A stretch of DNA of 64,000 nucleotides from positions 1 to 64,000 of the forward strand of contig JABANP010000243.1 of assembly GCA_013115135.1 (NCBI GenBank), in the 5' to 3' direction. This document shows, piece by piece, positions 40,293 through 51,099 of this stretch (positions within the stretch are counted from its first letter, which is position 1; every line of letters begins with the position of its first letter). Below the pieces are notes generated by a model, which saw only the letters and a list, made by a program, of their open reading frames with translations, was not told where the DNA came from and did no database searches. The translations under genes were made by a program, and so were the position numbers. Origin of the DNA: Perkinsus olseni. Its lineage: Eukaryota; Perkinsozoa; Perkinsida; Perkinsidae.

Positions 40293-41781
40293 TAGCTCTG
40301 ATAGCCTGAAAGGTCTCCTCCGACACGATTCCGAGAATAAGGGGTACCATAGAAGTTTGATAGTCTTGCTTCACGTCATCATACTCTACGCGTGACGCAC
40401 CAACGAAGAACAGTTGAGCCGCACAGCCGCGAATTGAGCTCTGCTGCCCATCGCAGTACAGGGTTATGCCCTGAGTCTCCCCAGCGCAGCGCTGCAAAAA
40501 GTAGGCTGACTGCAAACATAGAGTGCTTGACACAGGCACCGCGAAAGCTGACTTGTCGACGTAGTGATCCAGGCTGATAATAGATGGGCGAAGATGCGAC
40601 CCAGCATCCAGAGCACTCATCGCCTTATCCCACTCCAGCAGATCCCATTTGAAGGGCTCGAGGTCTTTGATGAAAGCACCAACTGTTTCGAGGCACTGTT
40701 TCCGCAGAGACTTGGCATAGCTCCTCTTTAAGTTGCTGATTGCCTCTTTCACTCGCTTTCGTTGGTTGATAGCATCGGCTGACTCTGGCACTGCACCACC
40801 GCAATCCTTAAGAAAAAACTTGTTATACAGCATAGTGGCCGTGGTGGAGGGATTGACCTCGATGCATTTCAACATAGCCATACGGACCTTCGGTGGGAAT
40901 TTGACATATTTCGCCTCTTTGCTATCTTCTCTAGCAATATCGCCATGACACTCGCGATTTCTATAGATCCTCACACGTTGTTTATGATGGGGGCTGCCTG
41001 GCTCAAGTATTAGCCGCAGCTGCACCGAACATGGTATATGTTGCGAGCATGTGAGATTCCAGAAGGCATCCCAATCACATCGCCCCTTCCGAGCGCCACG
41101 GCTGTTTAAAAAGCGAAACATGCCACCGGTATCATCTCCAAACTGCGCTGACACCTGATCGACCAGCTTCGGTATTTCCTTCAAACTCGAGTACTCCTCA
41201 TCCGCATCAAGGCAGAGGAAGCCACGGAATTGCCATACTGTGGCATCCCACTTCAACCAGCGAGCGTCTTCGACTGGAAATGAGCCGTCTTCCTGCAACA
41301 GAAAGAAGTACTTGACGAACACCACGTACTGTGTCACCTGAGGTGTCTCCATGTCATCATTACTAAGCGGCTCAGTGCCACTTCCAGCACTGCTCTCCTC
41401 GTGCGACGTCCCTGCATCCTCCGTCTCAGTGGTTTTTGTATTGTCGCAATCCGAGTGAGGCGTCGATTCCACGCGCTCACTCAATCCCCTGTTGTGCGAT
41501 ACGGACGATGCCCAGTCCCCGCTGTAAGCATAATTGTCCTTTCCCCAGTCGGAAGACCAACCATATCCCCACCTTTCGTCACAGTCGTATCCCCGATCAC
41601 TGTTCCAGTTACATCCCCAATCACTGCTAGAGTTATATCCCCAATCACTGCTGGAGTTATATCCCCAATTACTACCCCAATTATATCTCCATTCACTATT
41701 ACTCCAGTCATATCCCCAATCACTTCCACAGTCATGGTCACCACTATCCCAGTCGTTTCCCCAACTCTGACGCGAACTCAT

Positions 41782-42304
41782 AAGAAAAGGGCCAGGAACA
41801 ATGGGCTATAGGTGACTTAGTCACCGTGACTAAGGGTCGTAACGATATTGTCGCGATAGACGACGTCTATTAGACCTCATTAAATGATTCAACTCGGCAC
41901 GAGAGTGAGAGTCGCATTATGAAACGCACATAGCTAGTTCAGAAGGTATTCCGTGGTGGGGGACAAGCATGAGATCCCCAACTCACAGAGCCTGTCAGGC
42001 TCAGCCTGATTGACGTGGTGACTAAGTCCTAGTCTTCGTCCAACAGAGGCAAGGGCGACCGCGGCCTCTAACCTGAACAAGTGAACAAGGGAGTAGTAAC
42101 GATGGAATGATCGTGATCATTCCCATGATCGTGATCACGTGATCATAAAGCTCGATTACCAGAAGGACGTTTCCTTGCACACCATATCATACCGGACGAA
42201 GATTACGGCGGCTCCGCCAGAAGCTTCATCGCTGCAAGCCACGTGAATTTCGAGGAAGCCCGACAATGTCGTAATACCTTCTGCTTGGTTCGTTACCCCC
42301 GCAA
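41782..42304. other. Region upstream of the MULE, possible terminal repeats
   Basis: Contains TGACTTAGTCACCGTGACTAAG near 41,812 and TGGTGACTAAGTC near 42,017, a short repeated or palindromic motif, and near-palindromic ATGATCGTGATCA repeats at 42,105-42,146. TIRs were not resolved. Confidence 0.35.
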
Positions 42305-42662
42305 TGGACGATCATCCTCTTATTGCACCTGCCCTGAGTGGGGCAAATGCTAAGTTTGTGGGCATGCAGTGGCCGTCGCCCGCAGGTACGACGAGGATAG
42401 AAAACCTGAGGCGATCGAGCAATGGAAAGCTGTAAGAGTATACTTCAGAGGTGCGAAGCGCCATCGGAAGCGGGATGGACAAATCGACGAGAGTGTGCTT
42501 CCTCCGGGAGCACGCAATGGTCTTAGGTATGGAGGATCGACCGCCTCTAGACGGCCGAAGAAACGCAGTCAATCACGAGCCAGAGGTCCTCAGACACCGG
42601 AGATGCAGCCCCCGGTGCCGAAGCGTGTGAAGATTGTGATTAAAGGAACGGATTGTGATTAA
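42305..42662 (+). CDS. Hypothetical basic protein or exon pair
   Basis: A short ATG ORF at 42,305 (M-D-D-H-P-L-I-A-P-A-L-S-G) overlaps a longer basic ORF (42,369-42,662) rich in K/R (S-R-R-P-K-K-R-S-Q-S-R-A-R-G). No family was recognised. The basic, proline-containing tail looks like a nucleic-acid-binding or nuclear-targeting segment; coding status is uncertain. Confidence 0.25.
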
Positions 42663-44162
42663 AGGATAAGGCCCTCATCCTACCCTGGGCAGAATGCTAG
42701 TTTGTAGCGAGCTGTTCACCTGGTGACCTTCACCTATAATTACCATGTATCTTTTCCTTCTAACTTTTGTTGTGTCAGTTCACGGGGACCGTGACTCACA
42801 GTCCGTGAGAGCAATACTTCTCTGCAAGCTGTCGCTGTTGCGTATACCCAGAGTCCCTGAAGAAAAACGTATAATTGATAGCTGAGTCTCGCCGAAATAT
42901 TACCTGCCTGTTGGTGAGCCCATCGGCTACATCCCGTTGGACCGGATGAGCTATATAAACAGTTTTCCTCTACGTGGAAGTAGCCACGGGATGGTATCAC
43001 ACTGATTCTATAACCAACGCTAACTCATCTGAGATCTTCACTGAGGATCGTCCGCCTGCGTTCGTAGTATCCAAACCATCGAATTGATCACGGGTAATGA
43101 TAAGAATTGTGGACTCTGCATACCAAAGGGCTGGTACTCATTAATATTCGATACTAGATCAACAGTTCATAATGAACTTGATACTATGAACTTTTGTGAG
43201 AAGGTGCGCGCGCAGGAAAAAAATGCGCGAAAAAAATGTAGGCCCTGGGGATCGAACCTGCGTCAAAATGGGGTTGCATACTCAACCCTGTCCCGGAACT
43301 GTTACCCAGGTCAACCACCCTGAGGGTGGCACCCTGAGAATTACCCGCCTGAGTCGAAGCCGACGGAAGACACTTACGGCTTTTTACGCTAAGAGTTGAA
43401 CTGTCAGAGTTCTACTGCTTCCTTTTAAAAAGACCCTGTGTGATACAGGCTGTATCATACAGCCCACCCTCGATCGCCAAGTGTGTAGTACTGTGTACCA
43501 CTCTCTGGCCTAGTGGATGGACCGCCGGATGTAGTATCATAGCACACGGCGGTCAATCACGCGGCGTGATTCACGTTCATTTAGTCCACGAACGCCTTTG
43601 AATTTCTGCTCACATCATCTATAGAGTACCGTTGAGACATTGAAATTCAAAGCTCGAAGAGTGCCTCAAGAACGTCGCATCATTGAGAAGGCCTAGAATA
43701 GAGAGACAGGAAGCCTGAGAGGCAGGAAGCTCGAAATGCTCATAGAGGGATTCTATTTACAGAGTCTCTCACGGTGAGAGACTCTCACTGAGAGTCCCTC
43801 CAGTCATGACGAAAACCTAGCAGGCATTAACCGAGAAACTAGTCGTTTGTTGTTACGAAGAAGATTTACCGACTGATCGGTAACATTGACGTTGCGTTCA
43901 GGAAGCACTCTCAGTGAAAAGGAAACACGAAGCAGATTCAAAAAGCACAGGACCACAGCACAACGCAACAAATTAAAACAAGAGAAGCACTCATGACGGG
44001 AAAAATACAACCAGGGTGTCGAACAAGGACAACAACCTACGGTGGTCGACTTTTCCAACTATTCTGCGGGATAATATTATCCGAAAACGGAACTTTCCCA
44101 ACCCAGTTGAGAATGACTAGCAGAAATCACAACGGGGTTCAACACACGTTGACAAAGTACAT
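42663..44162. other. Gene-poor stretch with a tRNA-like remnant and a palindrome
   Basis: No convincing gene. At about 43,240-43,330 the minus strand has a B-box-like GGTTCGATCCCC and an A-box-like TGGTTGACCTGGG, but no proper acceptor stem. 43,761-43,785 is a perfect 12-bp inverted repeat (AGAGTCTCTCAC) with a 1-nt centre. Confidence 0.4.
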
Positions 44163-44900
44163 TTACCCCCTCCTTCCAAGAAGTCGTCGATCTGCTTGAC
44201 ACCTCCGTAAGTAAGGGCTCGGAGTTTCATCATACATCTCCTCAGTACTGATCGCCGACAAAATCGAGCGGACAATACATTGCGAACCAAGTTCAATCCT
44301 GCCCATGCACCTCGCTGCCGCCATCGCCCTCTTATGGACGCTACGGACGGAAGTGAGTGTAGACAGAAACTTGGTCATGACGGAGACCTTAACTTCCGAG
44401 TGAACGGATAAGCGCTCTTCTCCCATAGTCGGCCGCACCAGCCTCGACCAGCGTATGCTCTATAGCCTCGTAGTGTGATTGCAAGTCGGATGGCTCGCAT
44501 AACTGGGGCAGGCATAGCTTGGTAACGGACGCTGCCGAGCAACGTGATGGGCGCGAGGTGGCTTCGGTCGACCTTTCCTACCTCGGGAGAAGTCTGCCTA
44601 ATGGGCTCACAAAGGCTTCCTCCTCGTGCGGAAATGCGACTTATTCCTCTGCGGAAATATCGCTAATCGACCTGTCGGCCAGCGCCTCCAGTTCTGCAAT
44701 ACGGGCCTCAAAATCGCCGATCTGGGCCAAGAGATCCTTCTCTTTGCTGCTAGTCGGCCAAAGCTGGTTCGTATCATCCTTATCATCAGGGATGATGTTG
44801 TTGACGGTCTCGGGTGTCTCAGGCTACGGCGGGTGGAGGCAAGGCCTTGTCGGGCTCGAGAGCTCAGCCTGCCTCAGGTGTCGCCATATTAACAACGTAG
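44163..44900 (-). CDS. Unrecognised multi-exon gene with coiled-coil segment
   Basis: Minus strand. M-A-T-P-E-A starts near 44,890. A segment at about 44,850-44,640 reads T-P-E-T-V-N-N-I-I-P-D-D, then K-E-K-D-L-L-A-Q-I-G-D-F-E-A-R-I-A-E-L-E-A-L, a convincing heptad coiled coil. Downstream, 44,438-44,163 reads F-L-S-T-L-T-S-V-R-S-V-H-K-R-A-M-A-A-A-R-C. Codon-like composition suggests coding, but splice sites could not be fixed and stops separate the parts. Product unknown. Confidence 0.35.
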
Positions 44901-45260
44901 ACAAGTATTCGGTTATGAAACTGAGTTATAGCGGAATTGATATCACCACTATACTGAATCAATAGCTTTCCTCTAGAGACACCATCAACTTCGGCGGCAC
45001 GTATGCGCATACCACACTGCACGCATATACAAGGCAGAACTCGGCAGTCAGTGCGCATCAATCCTCAATACTTGCTAGCGTGGGAGGCACAGTCGGGACA
45101 CTAGGTGTCCCGCTGTGCGCACAATATAACACAGCATCTCTCCGCGCCGGTTTTAACCTAGATAAACTACTCGTTTATCCGCTGAAAGAAAACCCAGCTG
45201 GATCGACGGGAGAAGCACACAGTGATCATCATCAATACTCTCTAATAGTCGAATCATCAG

Positions 45261-46488
45261 GTATGTCCTTCTGAGGTTGCCGCGGGTGCCAAGTCGCTGG
45301 TGATTCCGGTACGGCCGGGAGAAGCTGTTGGAGATCTTTGTGAAGTACGCTTGAGACTTTTACGTTTTTACACGCTGTGTCGTACCACTCCTTTGTCAAC
45401 TTCTGCAGAAAGTAAAGGAGTCTATTGGTTCCACTCGGGTTGATATTCTGACCAACCCCCCAGAGAGCCTCATCGTATCACAGCAGGAGTCGGCCTTGAA
45501 GGTCCTCGATGCCGATGGAGGCTTTCAGGTGAGCCGAGCGAGCATTCCTTTAACGCCCAGTCATACTTATCTTCCTATCACTAACTAGTTTCAGCTCTAG
45601 TCAATGTTCAGTTGCGCGTCGCTCCGCCCGAAAAGCACGCGGCTGGAGCCACAGTTGATTCGAGTCTTACCTACGGATAGCAGCGCCCCACCCGACTCCG
45701 GCGATATCGAGAGACTGACGGCTTTGAAGGATCAGCGCCGAAGGCTGCTAGCTTTACAGGAAGAAATACGTAGCCTTGCGTTAAGGAAAACCAGGTGAGC
45801 AAGTGACGGAAGGTGGTTGGTCATTATGGATGTTATTTCTCAGTAAGTACGCTATCGGTGGAGTTGTGCTGTTCTCCGTCGAATGGGCTCTGGTCTACTA
45901 CGGCACTTACTTTCTTTACGGATGGGATGTCATGGAGCCAATAACAGTACAGTGATGCTGTCTTCCTGCCCGATCCAAATACATAATAGAGGAGGATTCC
46001 CTTGCATGCTTTCAGTACCTATTGGCGCTACTAGACGTCATCGTCACTTACGGTTTTTTTATGCTGTGGAGGAAAGATTACTCGCCGAAGACTCTGCAGC
46101 AAGTGAGCCCACAGTAGAGCGTTCTTCACGGAAACATCATTCCTTCCGAGGCACTGGAGGGATTCTTCTTGGGTTCCATCTGATATTGAAGAAAGAATAT
46201 GAATCTTAGCACTTGATTTATCTTGGAATCGCTTCCGAAAAACTTTGACTGAAGCCAAAGAATCTATGGAAAAATTCAGGCGAAGAAATGCTGAGCTAAT
46301 AGATGCTATGCAGACCAGAGACTTCATCCAATCACTAATACCTTCTCTTATCGTGGCTGTTGTCCCCTTAACAGGTCATCTACTCGAGACACGAACGTAA
46401 GCTGAGTGAAAGCCGGGGCTTCGACTTGGAGTTACAGCAGGCTGTCGAGCGGGAGATCAGACTGCTAGAAGATAGGCTCAAGAAATAA
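45261..46488 (+). CDS. Mitochondrial calcium uniporter (MCU) family pore protein
   Basis: Six exons joined by GT-AG introns: 45,261-45,344, 45,409-45,528, 45,601-45,794, 45,844-45,946, 46,016-46,102 and 46,375-46,488. All junctions keep frame. The product has an N-terminal domain (K-S-L-V-I-P-V-R-P-G), a coiled coil (D-I-E-R-L-T-A-L-K-D-Q-R-R-R-L-L), TM1, the selectivity-filter motif W-D-V-M-E-P-I-T (family consensus W-D-I-M-E-P-V-T), TM2 and a C-terminal coiled coil ending L-E-D-R-L-K-K-stop. MCU conducts Ca2+ into the mitochondrial matrix. The first exon, with the presequence, is upstream and unresolved. Introns are 64, 72, 49, 69 and 272 nt; the last contains an open stretch that might be an alternative exon. 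Confidence 0.85.
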
Positions 46489-46776
46489 AGCCGCTCTCAT
46501 CTTGGGTGTATTCAGCATGTTTCACGGAGGAAAGCCGTTTCTTCGTTCAACAGTACTTGGATGACAGCGGACTTTCGTCGGACTCGATCTAGGAGATTCC
46601 GAGTACTAGGCTGGCTCGCTATCAGCTCGTCTTATAAATCAAAGTCCTCAGAGTATGTGGAGCGAGGTTAGAAACGGGAAAAGCGAGCGACACGAGATGC
46701 TTGTTTGCGTCGCCTTTGGAATGTTTGTTCCGCGGTGTCTGGCGTGCGTTAGTCGTACAGACTTAACAATTAGCAG
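46489..46776. other. Spacer between MCU and the first tRNA-Val
   Basis: No gene seen. It should hold the MCU 3' end. Confidence 0.4.
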
Positions 46777-46848
46777 CTGGAATGGTCTAGTTGGTTATGA
46801 CGATCGCCTCACACGCGATAGGTCCCGAGTTCGATTCTCGGTTCCAGT
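46777..46848 (+). tRNA. tRNA-Val (anticodon CAC), copy 1
   Basis: 72 nt with a 7-bp acceptor stem (CTGGAAT with GTTCCAG, one T-G). The D-arm region is TCTAGTTGGTTATGACG. The anticodon stem-loop is ATCGC-CTCACAC-GCGAT, with CAC at positions 34-36. The variable loop is AGGTC and the T-arm CCGAG-TTCGATT-CTCGG. A- and B-box promoters are internal. The C at position 1 and G at 8-9 are atypical but identical in the second copy. Confidence 0.92.
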
Positions 46849-46900
46849 ACATTTAGACAGTGAATCTCGAAGTCGCTCCATGACTACACCCTTTTCCCGT

Positions 46901-47160
46901 GCAAGTTTGACAAGTGAACAGGCAATAATGACAATATCACAAGCAAGTTTGACACATGTCAAATTTGTTACCCCCGAGAATGTCAACATGAAGTCCAAGT
47001 TTGACCCACATCGAAATTGTAAACACCAAGAATGTCAATGTTGAGTCCAAGTTTGACAAGGGCAAGAATATTACATGCAAGAATGACGGTATCACAGCGG
47101 AGTTTGACAATACACGGCCAAGATTGACAATTACCCATCCAAGTTTGACAGCGCGGCGAT
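46901..47160. repeat. Degenerate minisatellite of CAAGTTTGACA-type units
   Basis: At least six CAAGTTTGAC or AAGATTGACA-like units, spaced about 25-45 nt and interleaved with AATGTCAA and AAGAATG variants, directly follow the tRNA gene. Unit order is irregular, so it is an old decayed repeat. Confidence 0.65.
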
Positions 47161-47492
47161 GAAAGCCCAGACTCAAACAGAAGAGCTCATTCGGCTTTGG
47201 GAAACCACACATATTCAACGGCTAATGCAGGAAAGAAACCCACCGTAATAAATTGACCGTATATTCCGCAACATCTCGCACGTGATGATTTGAGGGGAAC
47301 ATGCCCTCAAACTGCAACACGGGCTGACAGAGGCGCTCGAGAGCTACCGTTTAAGCAGATTTTGAAGAAGGAGTGTTCAGTGCCTTCACTTGTTGTATTT
47401 CGCTTCCCTCGTTGTCGCTACGGCTGGATATCTCCTTCGGCCGGTACGATGCACATCCTTTGTCACATCCTCTCCTGTCAAGCTGTACTGAG

Positions 47493-47740
47493 GATTCTAC
47501 GACGAATGCGAAGACAAGTCTGATCTGGTGGGCTTTGTGCAGACAATCGTTATCGATGACGGCATTTACTTCGCATTCGAAAACCGGGAGGTGTTCGAGC
47601 CCCGTTCATTCAAGATCTTGGGGCCTTATAATATGACCGTGGCCGACGGTAAAATTACCCCTCACTACAACACCGAATCCGACGAGGTATTGACCATAGC
47701 GGAACAGTTTACTATCACCGCTATCAGATGTGACCGGTGA
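47493..47740 (+). CDS. Unrecognised protein, 3' exon
   Basis: Exon after the acceptor-like AG at 47,491-47,492, ending at a stop at 47,738. It reads F-Y-D-E-C-E-D-K-S-D-L-V-G-F-V-Q-T-I-V-I-D-D-G, then F-E-N-R-E-V-F-E-P. Balanced composition and a hydrophobic/acidic alternation suggest a beta-rich secreted or extracellular domain. An upstream segment near 47,380-47,450 contains a hydrophobic stretch (L-L-Y-F-A-S-L-V-V-A-T-A-G) that could be its signal peptide. Family unknown. Confidence 0.4.
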
Positions 47741-48272
47741 CCTGGCGACGCTCACAGCATGCTGGTCAACACCCATCTAGTGAACGGATGGGGAGATGCT
47801 TACGTAGTTCCTCCTCACGCTTCGCTGCCTTGGCGGTGCATTTACGGCGAGTAGCCCCTAACCAACGGCCATACGTGGCGACAGCCCTGCCGTTGGAATG
47901 CTCAGATTCCAAGCCTAATACCCCCAACACTGCAAGCGTAACACAATGGCCAGTCTGTTTTGAAAATCTAGTCATGTGTAACCGCTGCATTTAATTGGGC
48001 ATATACTTTCCATGCTCGCTAGACTCTAGGCTGTATCATACTGTAGCTTGGTAGCTGAGCACTTGTGTTTGGTGAGGTCACCATGAGGAGGGAACGAGTC
48101 GATAAGTTAACGGAGTACCGGCTGCTGCTACTGGCCACGCTGCCGACGCTCGAACGACCGACAGAATTGTAGCCTGTCATCCGAGGTATCTCGAAAGTAC
48201 CTGGCACTTAGCGGTTGCTTTGGAATAAGATTCATCCAAGACGCACCCGACGCTCTCCTCGGTGGCTGAGCA
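47741..48272. other. No supported gene
   Basis: Short ORFs on both strands; the left part is between genes. The right part may hold further 3' exons of the minus-strand gene at 48,273-48,798. Confidence 0.3.
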
Positions 48273-48798
48273 TCACATGGTGAAGGCGCCGGGAGGGAAA
48301 CGACAGATCGATCCGGAGATGACTTGGGCGGGGGAAGTGATCTCGGGTATCTGATGGAGTAAAGCGTGCAGGCAGTGGGGATGCGCACGTCCGCACGCCC
48401 CCAAGGGGTTGGCTAAGAGCCTCATCCGGTCCTCATCGTTCTCATCCTCCGAGCTGGTGGGCTGGGCTTCATCCACACCTGAGAAGGGTGTCAGTCTCAT
48501 TCGCACGGTCTGTGTTATCAGAACCTACTCCCCTTTCCTGTAACACCAACAATTCCCGATGACAATGATTCTGATGGGGAAGACACGAAGCAGTGCGGGT
48601 CCGTCTGAACGCACACAAGCACCTCATGAAAGGTACCATAAAATCAGATGAGCTCACCTCGTTCGGGTTGTACAGAATGATGACATCCTTCGGTGGGTCG
48701 TCCTCCCTTTCCTCAAAGACGATGCCTCCTTGCCGGGCATTGTCTTGATGGATGTCCGCAGGAGACACTAAATGTTCTGACCCGGACTCGCTTTGCAT
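48273..48798 (-). CDS. Unrecognised two-or-more-exon protein
   Basis: Exon 1 is 48,658-48,798 (47 codons from ATG), ending N-P-N-E before the GTGAGC donor. A 148-nt intron follows. Exon 2 starts at 48,509 with T-V-R-M-R-L-T-P-F-S and stays open to a stop at 48,273. The joint is at phase 0. The protein is acidic at its N-terminus (E-E-R-E-D-D-P-P-K-D) and has a second acidic patch (S-S-E-D-E-N-D-E-D-R). It has no recognised domain. More exons could follow if a donor precedes the stop. Confidence 0.5.
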
Positions 48799-49173
48799 TT
48801 CTAGACTCTGCGGTATTCCTGATGGGCACAGGTTCGATCCCTGCTCGTGACAACTCTCAACCTACCTTCAGTATGGTGAATGACTCGTATGACGCCGCTA
48901 CCATTAGAAGTATGCCGAGCATGCTTATGGGGGTGCAGTCTCGTCACTTCGCTGTCCGTCTCGCTGGACTGCTTGTTATGCTGCCGATGGACACTGTACG
49001 GACAGGGTGTTGATGCGTGTGCGACAGAATCTGAAAAGGGACGCACGCGCTCTGACTTCATTTTACAATTCCCCAGGGTGATCGTGGCAGAGCGAATCCC
49101 ATCGCAGGGCTGTTGATACTCACGAGGACTAGCCTCGCTGGTGATGAGCTGGTACATGCCTCGACATTCACGG
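48799..49173. other. Intergenic region with a B-box-like motif
   Basis: GGTTCGATCCC at about 48,832 matches a tRNA B-box, but no acceptor stem or anticodon arm could be built. No gene otherwise. Confidence 0.35.
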
Positions 49174-49245
49174 CTGGAATGGTCTAGTTGGTTATGACGA
49201 TCGCCTCACACGCGATAGGTCCCGAGTTCGACTCTCGGTTCCAGT
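49174..49245 (+). tRNA. tRNA-Val (anticodon CAC), copy 2
   Basis: Same 72-nt gene as copy 1, with one change in the T-loop (TTCGACT for TTCGATT), which is compatible with function. Flanks are unrelated except for two or three bases, so this is an old duplication or a transposed gene. It is 2.4 kb from copy 1 in the same orientation. Confidence 0.92.
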
Positions 49246-49517
49246 ATTATCGAACAATTCGTCGGACACGTAAATCATGCATGCAACGACACCAACGTAA
49301 TGAACTCCTTGAGGACTCCTCACCTCCCTTCAATGTGGTTTCTGGAGTCCGTATGGGCGTAGACACTCCACTTGCACCCGATTGAGTAGCTCCATCGTCA
49401 TCATTGCTACTGGCGTCCTCCTCTTCATCGTCATGTTGTCGAACATAATACCTATACGCTGGATGAATCTTAAACCTGTTCACACCGACCCTCAGCACGC
49501 GGCACTCAAGGAACCTC

Positions 49518-50670
49518 CTACAGACGTCGAAGTAAAGGCTGTACACTGCCTGTGAGGTCGATGGCTGAGAGGGCTGCATCCAGAATGCTATTGACTTTAC
49601 TCAGCTCTCGATCGCGGTAGTCCCCGAGGTAACTACAGGGGCCCTGTCGACGACGCAAATGTTGACAAGTCTCACTTCTTGATGGGAATGCCATTATCGA
49701 GATGAAAGGCGAAGCAGCACCTGACCGGCGCAGAGGCACCGTCGGCAGCGGCGCAGAAGACTACAGATTATTGTCCAATAGGATGGTGCGATTGAGATCT
49801 CTCCCGAGGCACTTGAGATCTTTCACGAGTATTGTTGACTCTCTTTCATGGTCGAAGAACTCCTGCGTGGAATGGCTCCAGGCAAAACGAGCCGTTGGAG
49901 CGTCGTACCGTGCAGTGTTGGCGATAGAGTCTGTGGGACACCAACGCCCCATGGGGATCGAGGAAGTCCACAACTTGGTCAGCTAACAGCAGATGTCTCG
50001 TCAGTCAGGAGTGTCGTCTTATCACCGTAGCTCTTGCAGCCAGCCGTGAAGATGACTATCTCGAACTTGCTGGCCCAGTAGGCAAGGTACATCCTCACCC
50101 AGGGGCGAAGGAATATGTACGCCTGGGGAAGATCATCAGAACTGATGAGATGATACATCACTGACTGATTCCGAGTTCTCCTTGTCTGTTGGATCTGCAT
50201 AAACTCTCATGAAGTGCTGCTGAGCCGTTCCTTCTGCCTCCGGCTCCAGACCTATTACAGAGCCCTTCGACAAGGGACCAAGATCGCACGTCTGCCAGCA
50301 GCATGCTACGAGTGGGATGGCGCTTGATGAGACTAAACACTTTCTCGACGCTGCAGTCACTGGAAGTTTCGAGGTCATTCCAGACCATCAGCCCAGTCAA
50401 GGGACCGGTCATGATGATAGACAGAGCTACGCAGAGGCCTTCAGAAGGGCCGAGGTCCGCCACGAGAGCAGGAGGAGGGTATTTCGAAGGGAACCGCAAC
50501 GCGTCATCAACACAGTCCAGTCATGGCCTGGCCGCGTACTAGTAGGAGAAGCGACCAGGGGGGTCACCTGATTGGTATAGGAACTCATAGGACATGAGGG
50601 TGAGGGTGTCGTCAACATCCAAGCACAGAGTGGGGCGTTGGGGATCCTCAGCCGGAGGCCTGATCTCCAT
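49518..50670 (-). CDS. FCP1/SCP (NIF) family CTD phosphatase-like protein
   Basis: Minus strand. Solved exons: 50,568-50,670 (M-E-I-R-P-P, then the catalytic D-V-D-D-T), 50,026-50,122 (L-R-P-W-V then F-E-I-V-I-F-T-A-G), 49,909-49,982 (A-D-Q-V-V-D-F-L-D-P then L-Y-R-Q-H-C-T), 49,765-49,862 (V-K-D-L-K-C-L-G-R-D-L then L-L-D-N-N-L), 49,676-49,720 (D-N-G-I-P-I-K) and 49,518-49,632 (Y-L-G-D-Y-R-D-R-E-L). Introns between the last five are 43, 43, 46, 44 nt. These are the HAD-phosphatase motifs of RNA polymerase II CTD phosphatases of the SCP type. Coding sequence between 50,123 and 50,567 is unresolved; an open frame there (50,158-50,499) may be an extra exon. The downstream frame at 49,247-49,579 may be another C-terminal exon. 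Confidence 0.85.
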
Positions 50671-51099
50671 ACAACGATTAGATTAATTCCTCGAGCTTCG
50701 CTCCGCTCACAGGTATGGCCAATCTTCATTATTTCTAATCTCATCATCTTCCTCTCGGCACAACCGCAACTAGAAACGGAGAAAAAGTTCGGACCAGGCA
50801 GAAACCGGCAGTGCCTCCTCACCTGTGCCATCGACTTAAAGGCATGCAAGGATTGTTCACATACCTGATCCATACAACGGGGCTGTTGAATAACAAATGC
50901 TCATCAACATGCTACAGTGGTCCAATCAAATTCTTCGCGGTGCGAAGATTCTTGACTGCCCCTCACGGCTGGCAGCCCTCTAGGGAGACACCCAAGCCTG
51001 AATACAGCGCTGCAGCGCGTGGCGATGATCCGGAGACTCCCTGGAGTTTGGTTCTGCAATTATCATGCTAGGAAGAAGGAAGTCTTTCGTAGGATATTT

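Larger units (their letters stand above)
38983..41781 (-). pseudogene. MULE (Mutator-like) transposase gene broken by an internal inversion
   Basis: Minus strand. The 5' part, 41,781-40,293, has an N-terminal W-G-Y-N/D-rich repeat region (about 110 residues), a basic DNA-binding region, and the start of the DDE core with Y-C-D-G-Q (first Asp) and S-E-E-T-F. The middle of the core (S-D-A-G-P-G-I, then C-R-Y-H-R-E-E-N) lies on the plus strand at 39,889-40,292. The minus reading resumes at 39,888 with N-N-L-S-E-S-F-N. It passes a 57-nt intron (39,742-39,798, donor GTAAG) and ends with a SWIM zinc finger (C-S-C-P-R-Y-G-x4-C-Y-H-V-H) and an AT-hook-like K-R-G-R-P. Apart from the inversion the gene is open, so it was probably functional until recently. 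Confidence 0.85.

Noticed and set aside
39857..40295. Independent second MULE copy on the plus strand
   Set aside because: Both edges rejoin the minus-strand gene in frame when the segment is flipped, so an inversion of the same gene explains it without a second copy.
41401..41811. Plus-strand ORF with repeated V-I-S-P-I-T
   Set aside because: Antisense reading of the W-G-Y-N repeat of the MULE transposase.
43196..43399. Minus-strand tRNA gene with B-box GGTTCGATCCCC
   Set aside because: Acceptor and D stems do not pair and the putative anticodon loop is not seven bases; kept only as a tRNA-like remnant.
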